In this document: piece after piece, positions 12,601-24,200 of the stretch | How positions within the stretch are numbered: position 1 is the stretch's first letter | How the letters are laid out: each line of letters begins with the position of its first letter | Assembly (NCBI GenBank): GCA_958496175.1 | Contig: OY292275.1 | Span: forward strand, 24,095,001-24,159,000 | Length of the DNA: 64,000 nt | DNA from: Sisyra terminalis | Taxonomy: Eukaryota > Arthropoda > Insecta > Neuroptera > Sisyridae | Direction of reading: 5' to 3' | Position numbers and translations under genes: made by a program | Notes under the pieces: model-generated | Databases searched by the model: none | What the model saw: only the letters and a program-made list of their open reading frames with translations | What the model was told of the DNA's origin: nothing

Positions 12601-14671
12601 AGATAATTTTCAACAATAAAACATTTTCTACATGTCCTAATAATGGATCATTTACTACAACGTGTGATGCATCATGTAATTCATCAATTATTAATGAATT
12701 ACTCGAAATTCCTGTCGACGACAGTTCAAAAACAATTCAGTATTATCAGTTTTGGATGTTTGTTTTATTTTTAACTATTAGTTGGATTGGAATGGCAGTG
12801 GTAGTCAGTGTTGGAGACGCAATTTGCTTTGAAATTTTAAGTAAATATCTATTATAAATTTCATTTGCACTGTTTTAAGTTTTTATTTTTTACAGATGAT
12901 GAACCAACCAAATATGGTTACCAACGCTTATTTGGATCTTTTGGCTGGGGCATCACTGCTATTGTCGCTGGATTTTTAGTCGACCATTTCAGCGATAATG
13001 TCTTATTTAAGAATTATTCTCCAATATTTTACATAGTATTAATAATGTTATTTTGTGATTTTTGTGCATCCAGTACACTAAAGGTAAAACACCAGTCCGA
13101 AAAATATATTAAATGAATTATATTATTAAAAATATATTTCTAATATTTTAGTACAAACAAGTCAAAATGTCAGTAAATATACTTAAAGACGTTGGTAAAT
13201 TAGTAACTGAATTTCGTGTCCTAATTTTCATAGGATGGTGTATTTCAGTCGGTTTTTGTACAGGTATAATTTGGCAATTTCTCTTTTGGTATCTAGAAGA
13301 TTTAGCAGCTGTAAAAAATTGTGAAATGGAAAAACAAATAAAAACTATAGAAGGTTTAGTGTCAGGTGTGCAAAGTTTTTTTGGGGAGATACCGTTTTTC
13401 TTTTTGTCTGATTTTATTTTGAAACGAATTGGACATATTCAGTCAATGAATTTAGTATTACTAGTCTTTAGTATTCGTTTATTACTATATTCAATTCTTA
13501 CAAACCCATGGCTGTGTTTACCAATTGAATTATTGCATGGAATAACATTTGGTTTATTTTATGCAACAATGGCATCATATGCTAGCATTATTGCACCATC
13601 AGGAACAGAAGCGACCATACAGGTATAAATATTCAAAATTACAAATATTTTATTTGTCAAGTCAATTTAATGTTTTTAGGGTTTCACCGGAGCGGTTTTT
13701 GAGGGTGTTGGAGCATCATCAGGAACATTTGTAGGTGGTTTACTATATAATAATGTTGGAGGTGCATTAATGTTTCGATATTTTGGAATCGGTGCATTTA
13801 TCTGCTTCATAATACATGCTTTAATTCAATGTATTTATCATCAATGCCGTCCAGAAGACAATAACATGTTAGCAAATGGTATGAACATTAATATTTAGTT
13901 AATTTAAATAGTATAAGAGCTAGCAACATTTTCGACAGAGAATTTTAAGAAAGCTGATTTTTTAATATAGAATATATATCAGTCTCTCGGCCAGGGTAAG
14001 GGCAATCTGGCCAGTACAAGTTGAATTTATTTGTGTGCATCTTATTTGTATCTGCAGGTGATAAAATAAATTTTTAAAAATTATCATAAGAAAGTCTTTA
14101 TTTTTTTTACTGCCATATAATTGATTTTACAAACATAAATTTATGTTTATATATTTATATTATAATTTTCATTGTTTCCCACACCCATATTTATCCATAG
14201 ATTTAAAAAGGCGTTTAAATGATTCATGTTCCAGAGAAGTATGATTAGAATATCAGAATCAAAGTAGCGTATGACAAATTGAATATTGAATAGGTATATT
14301 GAAATACTTGGGAAAAAGTACTTTTTTCATTATATAAAATTGCATCTGGCACATTGTTAACGGCAATTAAAACGTTTGGCATTCAAGTTTATGTTTGTAA
14401 AATCAAATATATCTTAAATAATGAATTTCTTGTGATCATTTTTTAAATTTATATTTTGATCATACCAGACTGCCCTTACGCTGTCCGAAAAACCGATAGA
14501 GTGGGTATATCCAAAAATCAGCTTTCTTATAATTCTTTTTTCTCAACATCGCTAGTTCTCGGACTAAAAACAAAAGAAAAATAATTTATATGTTTTTCCT
14601 TTTTGTATATAATTGAAGATGCAGAACCAGTAAAGTGGGAATCATACCAATCTAGCTCTACTGAATATTAA
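9613..14671 (+). CDS. MFSD6-like major facilitator transporter, paralogue A
   Basis: Seven exons: 9613-9673, 12063-12424, 12486-12840, 12896-13083, 13152-13622, 13680-13878 and 14619-14671. All have GT-AG borders and compatible phases, giving 562 residues. The first exon carries KAHYFF. Exon 2 carries the MFS loop signature (AKPFFGALGDRF after GSIYTFLP). Exons 3-6 hold further membrane helices, with a cysteine-rich non-membrane loop between the first and second groups. This is the MFSD6 family of multipass proteins; their substrates are poorly known, so I assign none. The last exon (PVKWESYQSSSTEY then stop) is supported by phase and by the matching exon in paralogue B. If its intron were retained, translation would stop at 13896-13898. 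Paralogue B lies immediately downstream on the same strand. Confidence 0.88.
10248..10533. mobile_element. Inverted-repeat element with 20-bp conserved core, copy 1
   Basis: The left arm (AAACTATAAACATAAATTTG near 10311) reappears reverse-complemented near 10482-10501, bracketing a core with the exact 20-mer AGATACGTATTTCGATTGCC and, downstream, CCGTAACTGCTTTGTGATGA. The same core occurs in copies at 29282-29613 and 49911-50096. No coding capacity, so a non-autonomous DNA element. Located in intron 1 of transporter A. Edges are approximate. Confidence 0.7.
10665..10970. repeat. Dispersed repeat, copy 1 of a two-copy family
   Basis: The segment around 10730-10830 (CTAGTAGCTACCCGT, then GTCAATTGAATAAAAT) is similar to 41865-41950 in an integrin intron. 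Within this copy a motif with TCTTTGTCGACA and TTTGCCTATT occurs twice, near 10681 and 10920, as direct repeats. No coding capacity. Probably a degraded non-autonomous transposon in intron 1 of transporter A. Confidence 0.55.
11346..11850. mobile_element. hAT-like non-autonomous element, copy 1
   Basis: It begins CATAGCTGTCGGAGATAC and ends with the reverse complement of CAGAGTTGTCAGAAAAAAGT, hAT-style short inverted ends. It is flanked by near-identical 8-bp repeats GTTATTAG (11338-11345) and GGTATTAG (11851-11858), 7 of 8 matching; 8-bp duplications are typical of hAT insertion. The interior is built from variants of AAAGTATCTAAG and AAGTTACTTT, with no transposase. It lies in intron 1 of transporter A and is homologous to both ends of 15867-17035. 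Confidence 0.75.
13917..14558. mobile_element. Long-terminal-inverted-repeat element in the last intron of transporter A
   Basis: The left end (GAGCTAGCAAC, then AAGAAAGCTGATTTTT, then CCAGGGTAAGGGCAATCTGG) is matched in reverse complement at the right end (CCAGACTGCCCTTACGCTGT and CAGCTTTCTTAT to GCTAGTTCTC). The arms are about 100 bp in a 642-bp element. No open frame of note. It fills almost all of the intron between exons 6 and 7. Confidence 0.75.
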
Positions 14672-14758
14672 TGATGTCAACGGTTGACATACATAAAGTT
14701 CATCGGAACAATTGAAAACTTTAATTTGAGTTATAAAAAAAATCATCTTAAAAAATTG

Positions 14759-15055
14759 TCACACAATACGTGAAGATAAAGCATTAGACTCAAACATCAG
14801 TTGAATGCATGTTTCGATGGTAAACTTAGTCCTTGTAGTATTAATACCAATAAATGGGCATGCATGTAAGAGATTTTCAAAAATTTGATCAGCAACAATT
14901 AAATTTCCTACAAAGTGCCTTCTAATCATGCAACACTTAAACACTAACTCATTTAAAGTTTCAGAGAATACAATCTTAATTCGCCAGGTTCTAATGAACT
15001 TGGATTTGTAATTAACATATGTAAAATTCAAATATTTAAAAAAATTAAGTATCAA
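14759..15055 (-). other. Unassigned open frame with protein-like composition
   Basis: A 98-codon frame on the minus strand, 90 bp past the stop of transporter A. From about residue 20 onward it looks more like real protein than neighbouring chance frames: mixed hydrophobic and charged residues with segments such as CCMIRRHFVGNLIVADQ and CPFIGINTTR. Base composition is less AT-biased than around it. A weak acceptor (CCAAG) and a possible donor (GTATTG) bracket 14772-15005, so it could be a stray exon or a gene-fragment pseudogene. I recognise no family and cannot say it is expressed. Confidence 0.25.
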
Positions 15056-16169
15056 TTATAATTAACTATCTGTGTTTAAGTGTCGTATTGATTTTTTGCA
15101 TTTTCTTATATTGATATACTTTCTATTTCTCACAAACAGTAAAATTTATTTCACTTTTTTCATTTGACAATTTGAAATATAATATATCGGAATAAACCGT
15201 TTGAATATCTCATATATGTATACTTATCTATTGACATTTTTTATAAATTATGATATATGACAAATATTTTAACAATGTATAAAAAATATGTTACAATAAT
15301 TAAATTAAACCAAGTTTTATTTTTATATTTACTATCATGAGAAAAATAAAGAATAGAGTTTAATTGTTATAAATTATATATTTTGAATTACATTTATAAC
15401 TCATAACTCCCCAGAAAAATAAATAATTGTACTCAAAAAATATTTTTCCTACTTATTAAATTTACATTGATTTTAATTTGCAATAAAAGTACATGGTTTA
15501 ATTTTTAGCATATTGTTGCAATATGTAAACCTCACATTACTAGTTCGTGGAATTTAAACTAACAATACAACCGAATATAATTCACGAAATCTAGAAACAT
15601 TAAATATACTCGTAGAGCTGACAAGCGCCTTGATTTTCACTTCTTCAGTCATTATTCTTCTATTCATTCACAAAAATTGCATAGAATAGTTCCCTACCAT
15701 ATGTGACAGAAAGAAAAACATATCTTCACCCGGTTTTTGTCGATTATAATAGTATAATAGGGCAATTTCGTTATTACTACTTATGATTGCTGGGGGTCTA
15801 TTCTGGTCTTTTAATTATCTTATAAAATATTTATTCTAATTATCCTCTGTTTAATGAATGTAAGACTAGAGCTGTAAAAGATACTTTTGGAATGTATCTA
15901 GACATTAAGTAAGTTACTTTTTTAAAAAGTATCCGAAGTTACTCTGGGTATCTAGTTACTCTTAAAACAAGGAAGTTAAATACTTATCTTAAGTTATTTT
16001 TTAAGATACTTTTTTAGTTATTTTGTATACTATTTCGTAACGTACTAAGTAAAGTTGTTAGGTTATCAGATAACGTATTTATTGTTATTATAATTTAGAA
16101 AAAAAGTATAGTATGTATGTCTAAACCCCTGTAAAGAGGTTTAGCAATTAGTTTAGCAAGTCTTTACAA

Positions 16170-16290
16170 TCCTGTTAAAAATGGAATTTTGATTACAATA
16201 ATTTCAAAAAGCCTTTAATAACTTTAAACGACTTCTAATGGGCTTTTTGAACATTTAAAATGACTTTAAATACCTTTTCATATACACTTT
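16170..16290. mobile_element. CCCTGTT MITE, degraded copy
   Basis: Starts CCTGTTAAAA and contains the family body (CCTTTAATAACTTTAAACGA, then TTCTAATGGG, then TTTTTGAACATTTAAAATG). The right terminal repeat is worn away. It lies inside the hAT-like element at 15867-17035, so it inserted later. Confidence 0.6.
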
Positions 16291-16490
16291 AAAACTATAG
16301 AAGATTAATGGAAGAGGTATATATAATATAATATTGAATTTTATGAAACTAAATAAAATAAAACTCTAAATGAAATATAAAAAATAAAAATAAAACAAAT
16401 TTGATTTTTTCGTAGACTTTGGAGTTATACTGTTTATGCAATATATGATTGTATAAATGTTATAGTGAATATGTAGGTGAAAATATATTA

Positions 16491-16655
16491 GGTAGGCCTT
16501 AGCGAATTAAAAAATAAAAGAAATTTCTGTACGTATATAGAGACAGTGCGTGTCCATAGGGACAGTATATGAGTCTCTCTTCGCGAATTTAGTGATAGTT
16601 CCTGGATAGATACGTAGAAACACTTATATTATTTGTTAATTCGCTAAGGTCTACC
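16491..16655. mobile_element. Small inverted-repeat element nested in hAT-like copy
   Basis: GGTAGGCCTTAGCGAATTAA at the left is matched by the reverse complement TTAATTCGCTAAGGTCTACC at the right, 19 of 20 positions, enclosing 125 bp of unrelated sequence. The similarity extends loosely outward (GTGAAAATATAT on both sides), so the original element may have been a little larger. Confidence 0.65.
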
Positions 16656-17204
16656 TAATAGATAATATATCTATCTTATATATTTTCACCAATGAGAATA
16701 TATTCTCACTGGTAATACAAATTCACTGTAACATAATCACAAAGCAAACGTTATGTTGTACCAACAAGTAGTCAGATACTCCATTTTATTGTTTACTACA
16801 TGCTTCATACTTTACTACATATTTTTTGTTAGTTTAGATGCTTTTAGGTATCGAAGTTACTTTTCGGTATCTAAGATACTTTTTTAAGGTACAAGATACA
16901 GTTCTTTTTAAAAAGTATCTAAGATGCTAATTACTTTTTGCCAAAAAATAAAGGAACTAAAATACAGCGACTTAGGTATTTTAAAGTATCTAAGTTATTT
17001 CAAAGTAACTAAGATCCTTTTTTCTGATGGCTCTGTGAAGAACCTAGCTTAGCAAGTCTCAATTGCTTCCCTTTGTATACCCACCTGTGGCAGCTCTACA
17101 TCTAGTCGCTACACACTTATTGCTTATTCAAAATTCTAATAACTCCTATTGACCCAAGTTAAAAGTATGTTATATGGTAACCAATACCCATTTCTCGCAG
17201 AGTA

Positions 17205-17323
17205 CCCTGTTAAAAAGAGGCATTTTAAATGTTCAAAAAGCCCATTGGAAGGCGTTTAAAGTTATTAAAGACATTTTAAAAGTAATGATTTCAAAATGCC
17301 TCCAAATACCTTTCTTAATAGGG
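17205..17323. mobile_element. CCCTGTT MITE, nearly complete copy
   Basis: 119 bp from CCCTGTTAAAAAGAGGCATT to TTAATAGGG, with TA on each side (17203-17204 and 17324-17325). Terminal inverted repeats plus a TA duplication are characteristic of Tc1/mariner-type MITEs. The body matches the other copies (AATGTTCAAAAAGCCCATTG, then AAAGTTATTAAAG). Confidence 0.75.
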
Positions 17324-18239
17324 TACCCTAATACATTTGTAACAAACACATACGTAAATGTAAATTACAAATTGCTACATATAATTTAAAACGATTATTA
17401 GAAACGAACTAAAAACTTTTCATTCCTCATTATATTTCTATAGGTATGGACTGATTAAATTTTTCCTTTTTGTAAACTTATATCAACTTTTACGAAACTA
17501 TTTTTGTTTTTAATGACCGTAACGACCGTAATGACTTTTATGATTAAATACCAACGATTAAATATAGTGTTACAAGTCTATTTCTGTGATTATTCAATAT
17601 TATTGTATATTTAAATTAATATAATATTAAAATAGAATAATATACCTGAAAATAACAATTAAAGTTTTATTTGGTTCAATTATCTGCATATTTTACCGAA
17701 GCAACGCGTATAGTTCATCTACGGCTAAGTATACTTGAGTATATGTTAAAACGACTAGAAGGCAATTTAAATATTTCACTTTATGACATTTATTAAGGAA
17801 GCATTGCTCAAATTGGCGATGCTTTTCAATTAACCATATTTAAACTGATTGAGTTAAAATAATTCATCAAATAAATAAAACCAATATATTATTTTAATAA
17901 CTTAAAGTCTACCACATTAATCATTTGACTGAGCTACAAGGCTTTGCTCAGCTGTGCTATCTGTTATACTACACACATACTGTTGCATACCAATTACTAA
18001 TACATATCAAACATACTTACAAGTGAACAGTGGAAGACAGTGGACGTTTTTAATGTAGAAAAAAATTGACAAATTATTTTTAAAAAAAATAAGTATGTGC
18101 ATGTATACTTAAATATATTTGTTAAAAAATTGTAATAACTATTTTTCAATAATAATTTACAAGGTAATACGGATTAGTTAATAATATATTCATTCACTCG
18201 GCTTAACCTAAATTTTTACAATTTTCTTTTCAGTTTAAA

Positions 18240-21200
18240 ATGGTTAAGGAAGCTGTAAATATGAATCTTTTGCCAATGAAGGCACATTATTTTTTTAATA
18301 ATGGAGGTATGTTTTCAAATATATATAAATATAAATAATCAATCAACGTCTGGTTTCAATTAAAACCAATTGCATCATTATATCAATATTCTTTTGCTAA
18401 CATGTATTTTTAATTAAATAAAAATACAGTTTATACATTCTACTAGTTTCTCCGTTTATATACTTTCAATATTTTTTATTTACATCTTTAAAATTATACC
18501 AATTCTCGAAAAAGTTAATTAACGTTTTATGTAGCTTATGGTTTAAGTTATACATTTGCTGTAGATATTTCTTTACAATCTTCTTAATTGTATAATCTAA
18601 TTAGTACAAATAAAAAAAGAAAACAATTTTCGAAATCGTAAATGATAAATTTAATCTTTTTATAATATTTTACAATAAAGACAATTGTAATTTGGAAATA
18701 CATCGTTCGATAGTTATTTTTGAAATCTGGAATTTTTCTGAAACTTTCATATCATTAACAATTGTTCAATAAACTTTTGTTTCGTTTCTTAAATAAACAT
18801 TTAAGAAAATTATTTTTAACATTGAATTTTATTTAGCATACGAAAAATTGATGCTTATTTGTACTTAGTTTTGGCGGAGAAAAATACTTTGTAGTCACGA
18901 ATTTCAAAAAATTGCGACATATGAAAGACAAATTGATTAGAAATTTATTAAACCAAAATTGACAGTTCTTTATAATTAAAATGTTAACGTATTTAAAAAT
19001 AATAATCATCTGATTTTTCTATAGAGAGTTTTTAAAGCATGCGAGGGGTGATAATTAATAATTAACTTAAGAGCTAAGCCATAATCCTGCGTAATGTATT
19101 TAATGGTCGATTTCGCGAATTGAGTTAACAACAAAATAGAGAATGAGACGTTGCCAGCTTGTACCAGTCTAAAGTGCACATTTATCTGATTGTGTTTCTG
19201 TATAACTGGCCGAATTAGCCTAGTCTTACATGTGACGTTGCCACATTTCCGCTGATTTTTTTCTTTGTTTTTAAAACAGCTTTATTTGAAATATTTGTTT
19301 AATTTCCGGTGAACAATGATTAATTTTGCATCATTTTAGCATTTTCTTGAAATTAAACCATTTAAATGTTTTACTTTTATGCCTTTTTTATGTTGTTTAG
19401 GCTGAACTTTTATTTCTTTATAATGATGACGAATTTATTAAATTTACATTCAAAGAAAGCTTCTCACTTACGTACCCTACCACACCTCTTACGGCGGCAT
19501 ACGGCTTCCGGAAAGGGTTGGAAATTGAAGACCTAAGTAATTTATGTGACGTTATTTTCCAACGTATCTGATGGAAATTGATTCCAAACGACAAAATTAG
19601 ACATTCTAGAATTTCCCAGCACTCTCTTGTCTTTTCCTCACCCTCAACAATTTATTGAAATAATAACTGAAAAAATAACATTAGTTGACAAACCGTACAT
19701 CTGGTGGAAACGTTCCCTCAAAAAATTAGCCTTTAGTCAATTTAAGAAAAAAGTAACAAGTTGATTTTCTCAACCGTTCTTCTAATACGATACCGAAGCG
19801 GTGCAATTACCCATTAAAATAGCTGTTTATTTTGAAAAATGGTACTGATTTTTTTTAAATCTACCACGGACTATGTAGGAAATCGTATAATAATTTTCAC
19901 GAATAGACGAAAAGAACCGGGGACTGGGGAGCTACTTCAATCTCTTTGTAAAGGTTAGAAACGGTAGTATATAAGAGGGATACATTCTGAGGAATGTGTT
20001 AAGATGTGGCGCCGCCATAAGTGTAACTATAATACTAGCTTCAAGTATCTTAGTTACCTTACCTAACAGTAGATATTTTCGGTTTAAGTTAGTATTTCCG
20101 ACACAGTAGTGAAGGTGCATCTTAACACATTTCCCATCATCATTGCAAGATTGGAGTTCCGTTTTATTATTACCTTAGAAGTAGACAGTGTAAAGTGAGA
20201 TTACTTCATTTTTCTATTCATATAAATAAAATGATTTCACTTTTCACAGGCTATGAATAGGTATATAGATGAAACTTCCGATGGTTTTGACGCCTTATCG
20301 GAAAAAAATATTGGGAAAATCGATCTTTTCTAGGGTTAGATGAAAAACCATGTTTTTAGTTGTCATTTAGTTCTCATGCTATTGGGATAGAAAGGAGGAC
20401 TTCAGGTTGCTTAAAAATTCTTATTTAAGGTTGTTTAGAAGTGCGCTGGGGAATTATAATAGTGAGGGGTGTTTTTCTATGCTTATACATTAAGCATTGT
20501 AGATACTTTATTCGATTTATGTTCATGTCGTTATTCGATAAATATTATTGGAATTTTTATGAGTTGGAGTCTTTATTAATGTTATATGCATATTTTCCTC
20601 TTGATTATTTTTAAATGATTAAAATTTTGAACAATGAAAAATGACACGGTTTTCTATCTTTGCATTGAAATATATTGCTCAGAAATCCCTAAATGTCGCT
20701 GTTTGGTATTGATCGACGTGGAATATTTCAAAGAATGCGTTGCTATTTTTATTATTACCTCGCCTCTATTTGGTTATTTTGTTGTTAGTTTGCAAGGTAC
20801 GAAGCTTATAATCTAATTTTACACCTTAAATAATCTTAAATATCAAATTTTGTACTTTGTAACTGGTTTTTGAGAAGTTTTAAAAATACATATTTTTTGA
20901 GCAAAGATTTATTTTTTGGTAACATATTTTATTTTCAATACAAATTTTTGAATAAAAGCCCTGTAATTTTTAATTAGCTTACACGAACTTAGATATATAA
21001 ATGTTAAAAATTCTTTTAACACTGGCATTTTAATTGTTTGCGAAGAAATCAAATCTTATTGCTCCTACTTATAAATACAAAGAAGAAAGAATTTTAATTT
21101 CATTTGGGAAAAAGTTAGAATTCCGGTAAAATGTTAATTTTCGATTAGAGTCATGACTATAAGGTTGAAAATTTTAAATGAAAAATGTGAACCGTTGATA

Positions 21201-24200
21201 AATTAAAAAGGCGCCATTCTTTTCAGCAATAAATTACAAGTATCTATTTGCGATTCTTTTTGAACTCCAATGTTAAATTTTTGTAATATGGCCAATAAAA
21301 GTTAATGATTCAACGAAAGAACAATTGCAAATGAAACTAGAGTAAGTCGATTTCAAGGTCGACTCATCTAATTGTTTAAATATAGATAAAAGTACAATCA
21401 ACACTTCTATTTTTATTTTCAACATGAAAGAATCTTTTTTTAATATAAGTTTTGTGGAAAAATAAAATAAAAAATCAGAAGTTTTCTTAAAATAACATTT
21501 GCATTTATAATGATTCAAATATTTGATATCACGATATATCATATTTCATGTGTAAAATTGGGGATCAGTAAGGTCACCCATATTCTATTATTTATATAAT
21601 TGAAATGAAGAGTACGACTAGTTAAGATAAGATAGTATGTACTTTTATTATCATGCTATGTATTTTGTATACCTAAATAATACATCTGTATATTATATAT
21701 ATTGAACGTATATATTAGGATGGTGCAAAAAACTGTCTAATTTTTTTTCGAATCTCTCATTAAAATGTGTTAATTTTTCATGTTTTAAAATCCCTCTCCT
21801 AAAATTAGCCTCTTTTTAACATTTTTTTCAGTACGGTTAAATTTTGTATCGAATAAAAGTATATTATTTTCTGAAATTTTTAAGGAAAACACGAGTTATC
21901 CTAATGCAATGGTTAGGGACTATAAAACTATCGAGTTGAAAATTTGATGTTGAAATTGCAATGAAAAAATATATTTAGGTATAGTCTATTAAGACGAAAA
22001 AACAGTTTTAAAAATATATAGTGTCCGACCAAAATTAGTTTTTACGGGCGAAACCGAAACTTCCATATAAGGTCATCTTTTCCTCGGAAAAAAAATATTC
22101 ATATTTAATCAGTTTTAACTTTTAAATTCTATTGGTATTTATTAATCATTTTGTCTCTAATAATTGTGCTAATCGTGAACATAACATATTATTATCACTT
22201 CTTATTTCAAATAAGTTATTTGTACAGAAATAAGAGGTTGTTTGATAGAAATGCACAAATATTTCTTTTGAATATTAGTTACGAATAACATAAAATTAAA
22301 AAAAAAGTTGAAAAACAAAATTACTTTTTACGTAATATGTTTAGGTACACAAAATAGAAAAAACTGTTTTTTATATCTTAAAAACAAAATAATTTCTTCT
22401 AAACTTTGATCAGTTTTTTCTCGAACTGAAAAAAAATTAAAATAATTTTAATCAACTGATAATTATCAGTATTCATAATAAAGAATCTAATATTATATGT
22501 GACAAACAATAATATTTTAAACATTTTCATCTCATAAATTTAGTTTCTGTCGTAGTTTCGGCTTGATGACAGCTGAAACTGTAACTTAGCCGAAACACGA
22601 CCAAAACCGAAAGTTCTGTCGGACACTTAAAATATATATAAACAGTTACACATTAAAGTTTTATATTTAAACTACTACTGATAAAAATAAGAATAAAAAT
22701 AAGTTAATTATTTATATAGATTTTAACTAAAAAATGATGAAGGATTCATGACTTCTATCCTAGCTTTCTTTCACCAGAAAATGTTTTTAAACTAAATTCA
22801 GTATTTTTAAACACTTAAATAAAACGACATAATAAAACATGTTTGTGTATTTTTTTCTGTTAATAATAAACTTTTTTGTCTTCAGGTTTGGCTCCTATAC
22901 TTGCCAATATGCCCACCTATGCCAGACAACTGGGGCTATCATCATTTGCTGTAGGAACTATTTATACAATTTTACCCTTTATTGCAATGCTTGCTAAGCC
23001 GATTTTTGGAGCAATTGCCGATAGATTTCGTATACAAAAATTACTGTTCATACTCTTTCAAATCATAACAGCGATTATGTTTTTCAACATATTTTTTGTT
23101 CCTGAAATTACAGTAACCACAGAAGTACATTTAGAATGTGGAGATGGCGAAGTATTTTTTGACTCATGTGTTGGAGGCAAAACCTTAGATGATGCATGTG
23201 CTATTAAAAATATTATTTCGCAATCGAACACTAACGAAATCATTTCATGCCAGGTAAATAAGTAAGAAACGATTTGTTTTGTTAAGTAATTTTTATATAT
23301 TTTTTAAAGATGCGTTGTGAGTTACCTGAACCAGGAATGTGGAATACAGTATGTAAATACTGGCATGGAGAGAAATATTGTGATAAAAATTATTCTCCAA
23401 ATGAAAATGTCGAATTTACAGCTTATGTGCCTATGGATAAAACACTCATTGACGACAATAATTGTATACATTTTAAAGTAAATCATATTAGTTTTGATAA
23501 CGGAAATTTAACATTTGCAACGTGTCCAACGAAAGGAAAGAATATTACACACATTTCAACAACTTGTAATGCTCAATGTAATTCTTCTTTGGTGAACCAA
23601 ATAAACAAAGTACCACAAAACGACAAACCTCTGACTGGATTTTATCAGTTTTGGTTGTTTTGTATTTCATTAACTTTAAGTTGGATTGGTCTATCAGTCG
23701 TTATAAGTATTGGTGACGCCATATGCTTTGAATTATTAGGTATGTTTAGTTTCGTATTCATTTATATAACAATAAATAAATATTTTTTTTTAAAAATAGT
23801 TTACATGGAATAATAATAAACGCTATTTTAACATAAAACGACATTTATAACTTATGAAGGTTTTCTCAAACAATTAAATTGAAACGAATTAACTATTTTT
23901 GTTACAATATTTAATAATTTTTTTATCTCTACATATAACAACTATTGTCTTTAGTTCTATCAACGTTAATCCTTACTAATGTTGCCCCTAGTTTCGGCGA
24001 TTTTACGCATGATATTGGGATTATTAATTAGAAATTTGAGATTTTTTTTTCATTGATGAACCGCTATACAATGGAGTAGAAAACTACGAAAAAAGAGAGG
24101 TAGGATACCACTTGTAATACTGTGGATTGAAAAAAAAGAAGTGTTTATAAGCATGTTATACACACTAACCATTGAAAAATAATAAAGGATTTCAAAGTAA

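Larger units (their letters stand above)
15867..17035. mobile_element. hAT-like element, copy 2, carrying nested insertions
   Basis: The left end (TAGAGCTGTAAAAGATAC, then TTTTTAAAAAGTATCCGAAG) and right end (TTTTTAAAAAGTATCTAAG and CTTTTTTCTGATGGCTCTG) match the two ends of 11346-11850. Flanks TGTAAGAC and TGAAGAAC are a weak candidate 8-bp duplication (5 of 8). The extra length compared with copy 1 is partly explained by elements lying inside it, at about 16170-16290 and 16491-16655. No transposase frame. Confidence 0.65.
14672..18239. other. Intergenic region between the tandem transporters
   Basis: This 3.6-kb spacer holds the 3' UTR of transporter A, an unassigned minus-strand open frame at 14759-15055, a 1.17-kb hAT-like element with nested insertions, and a MITE at 17205-17323. 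The last kilobase should include the promoter of transporter B, but I recognise no core-promoter element. Confidence 0.5.
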
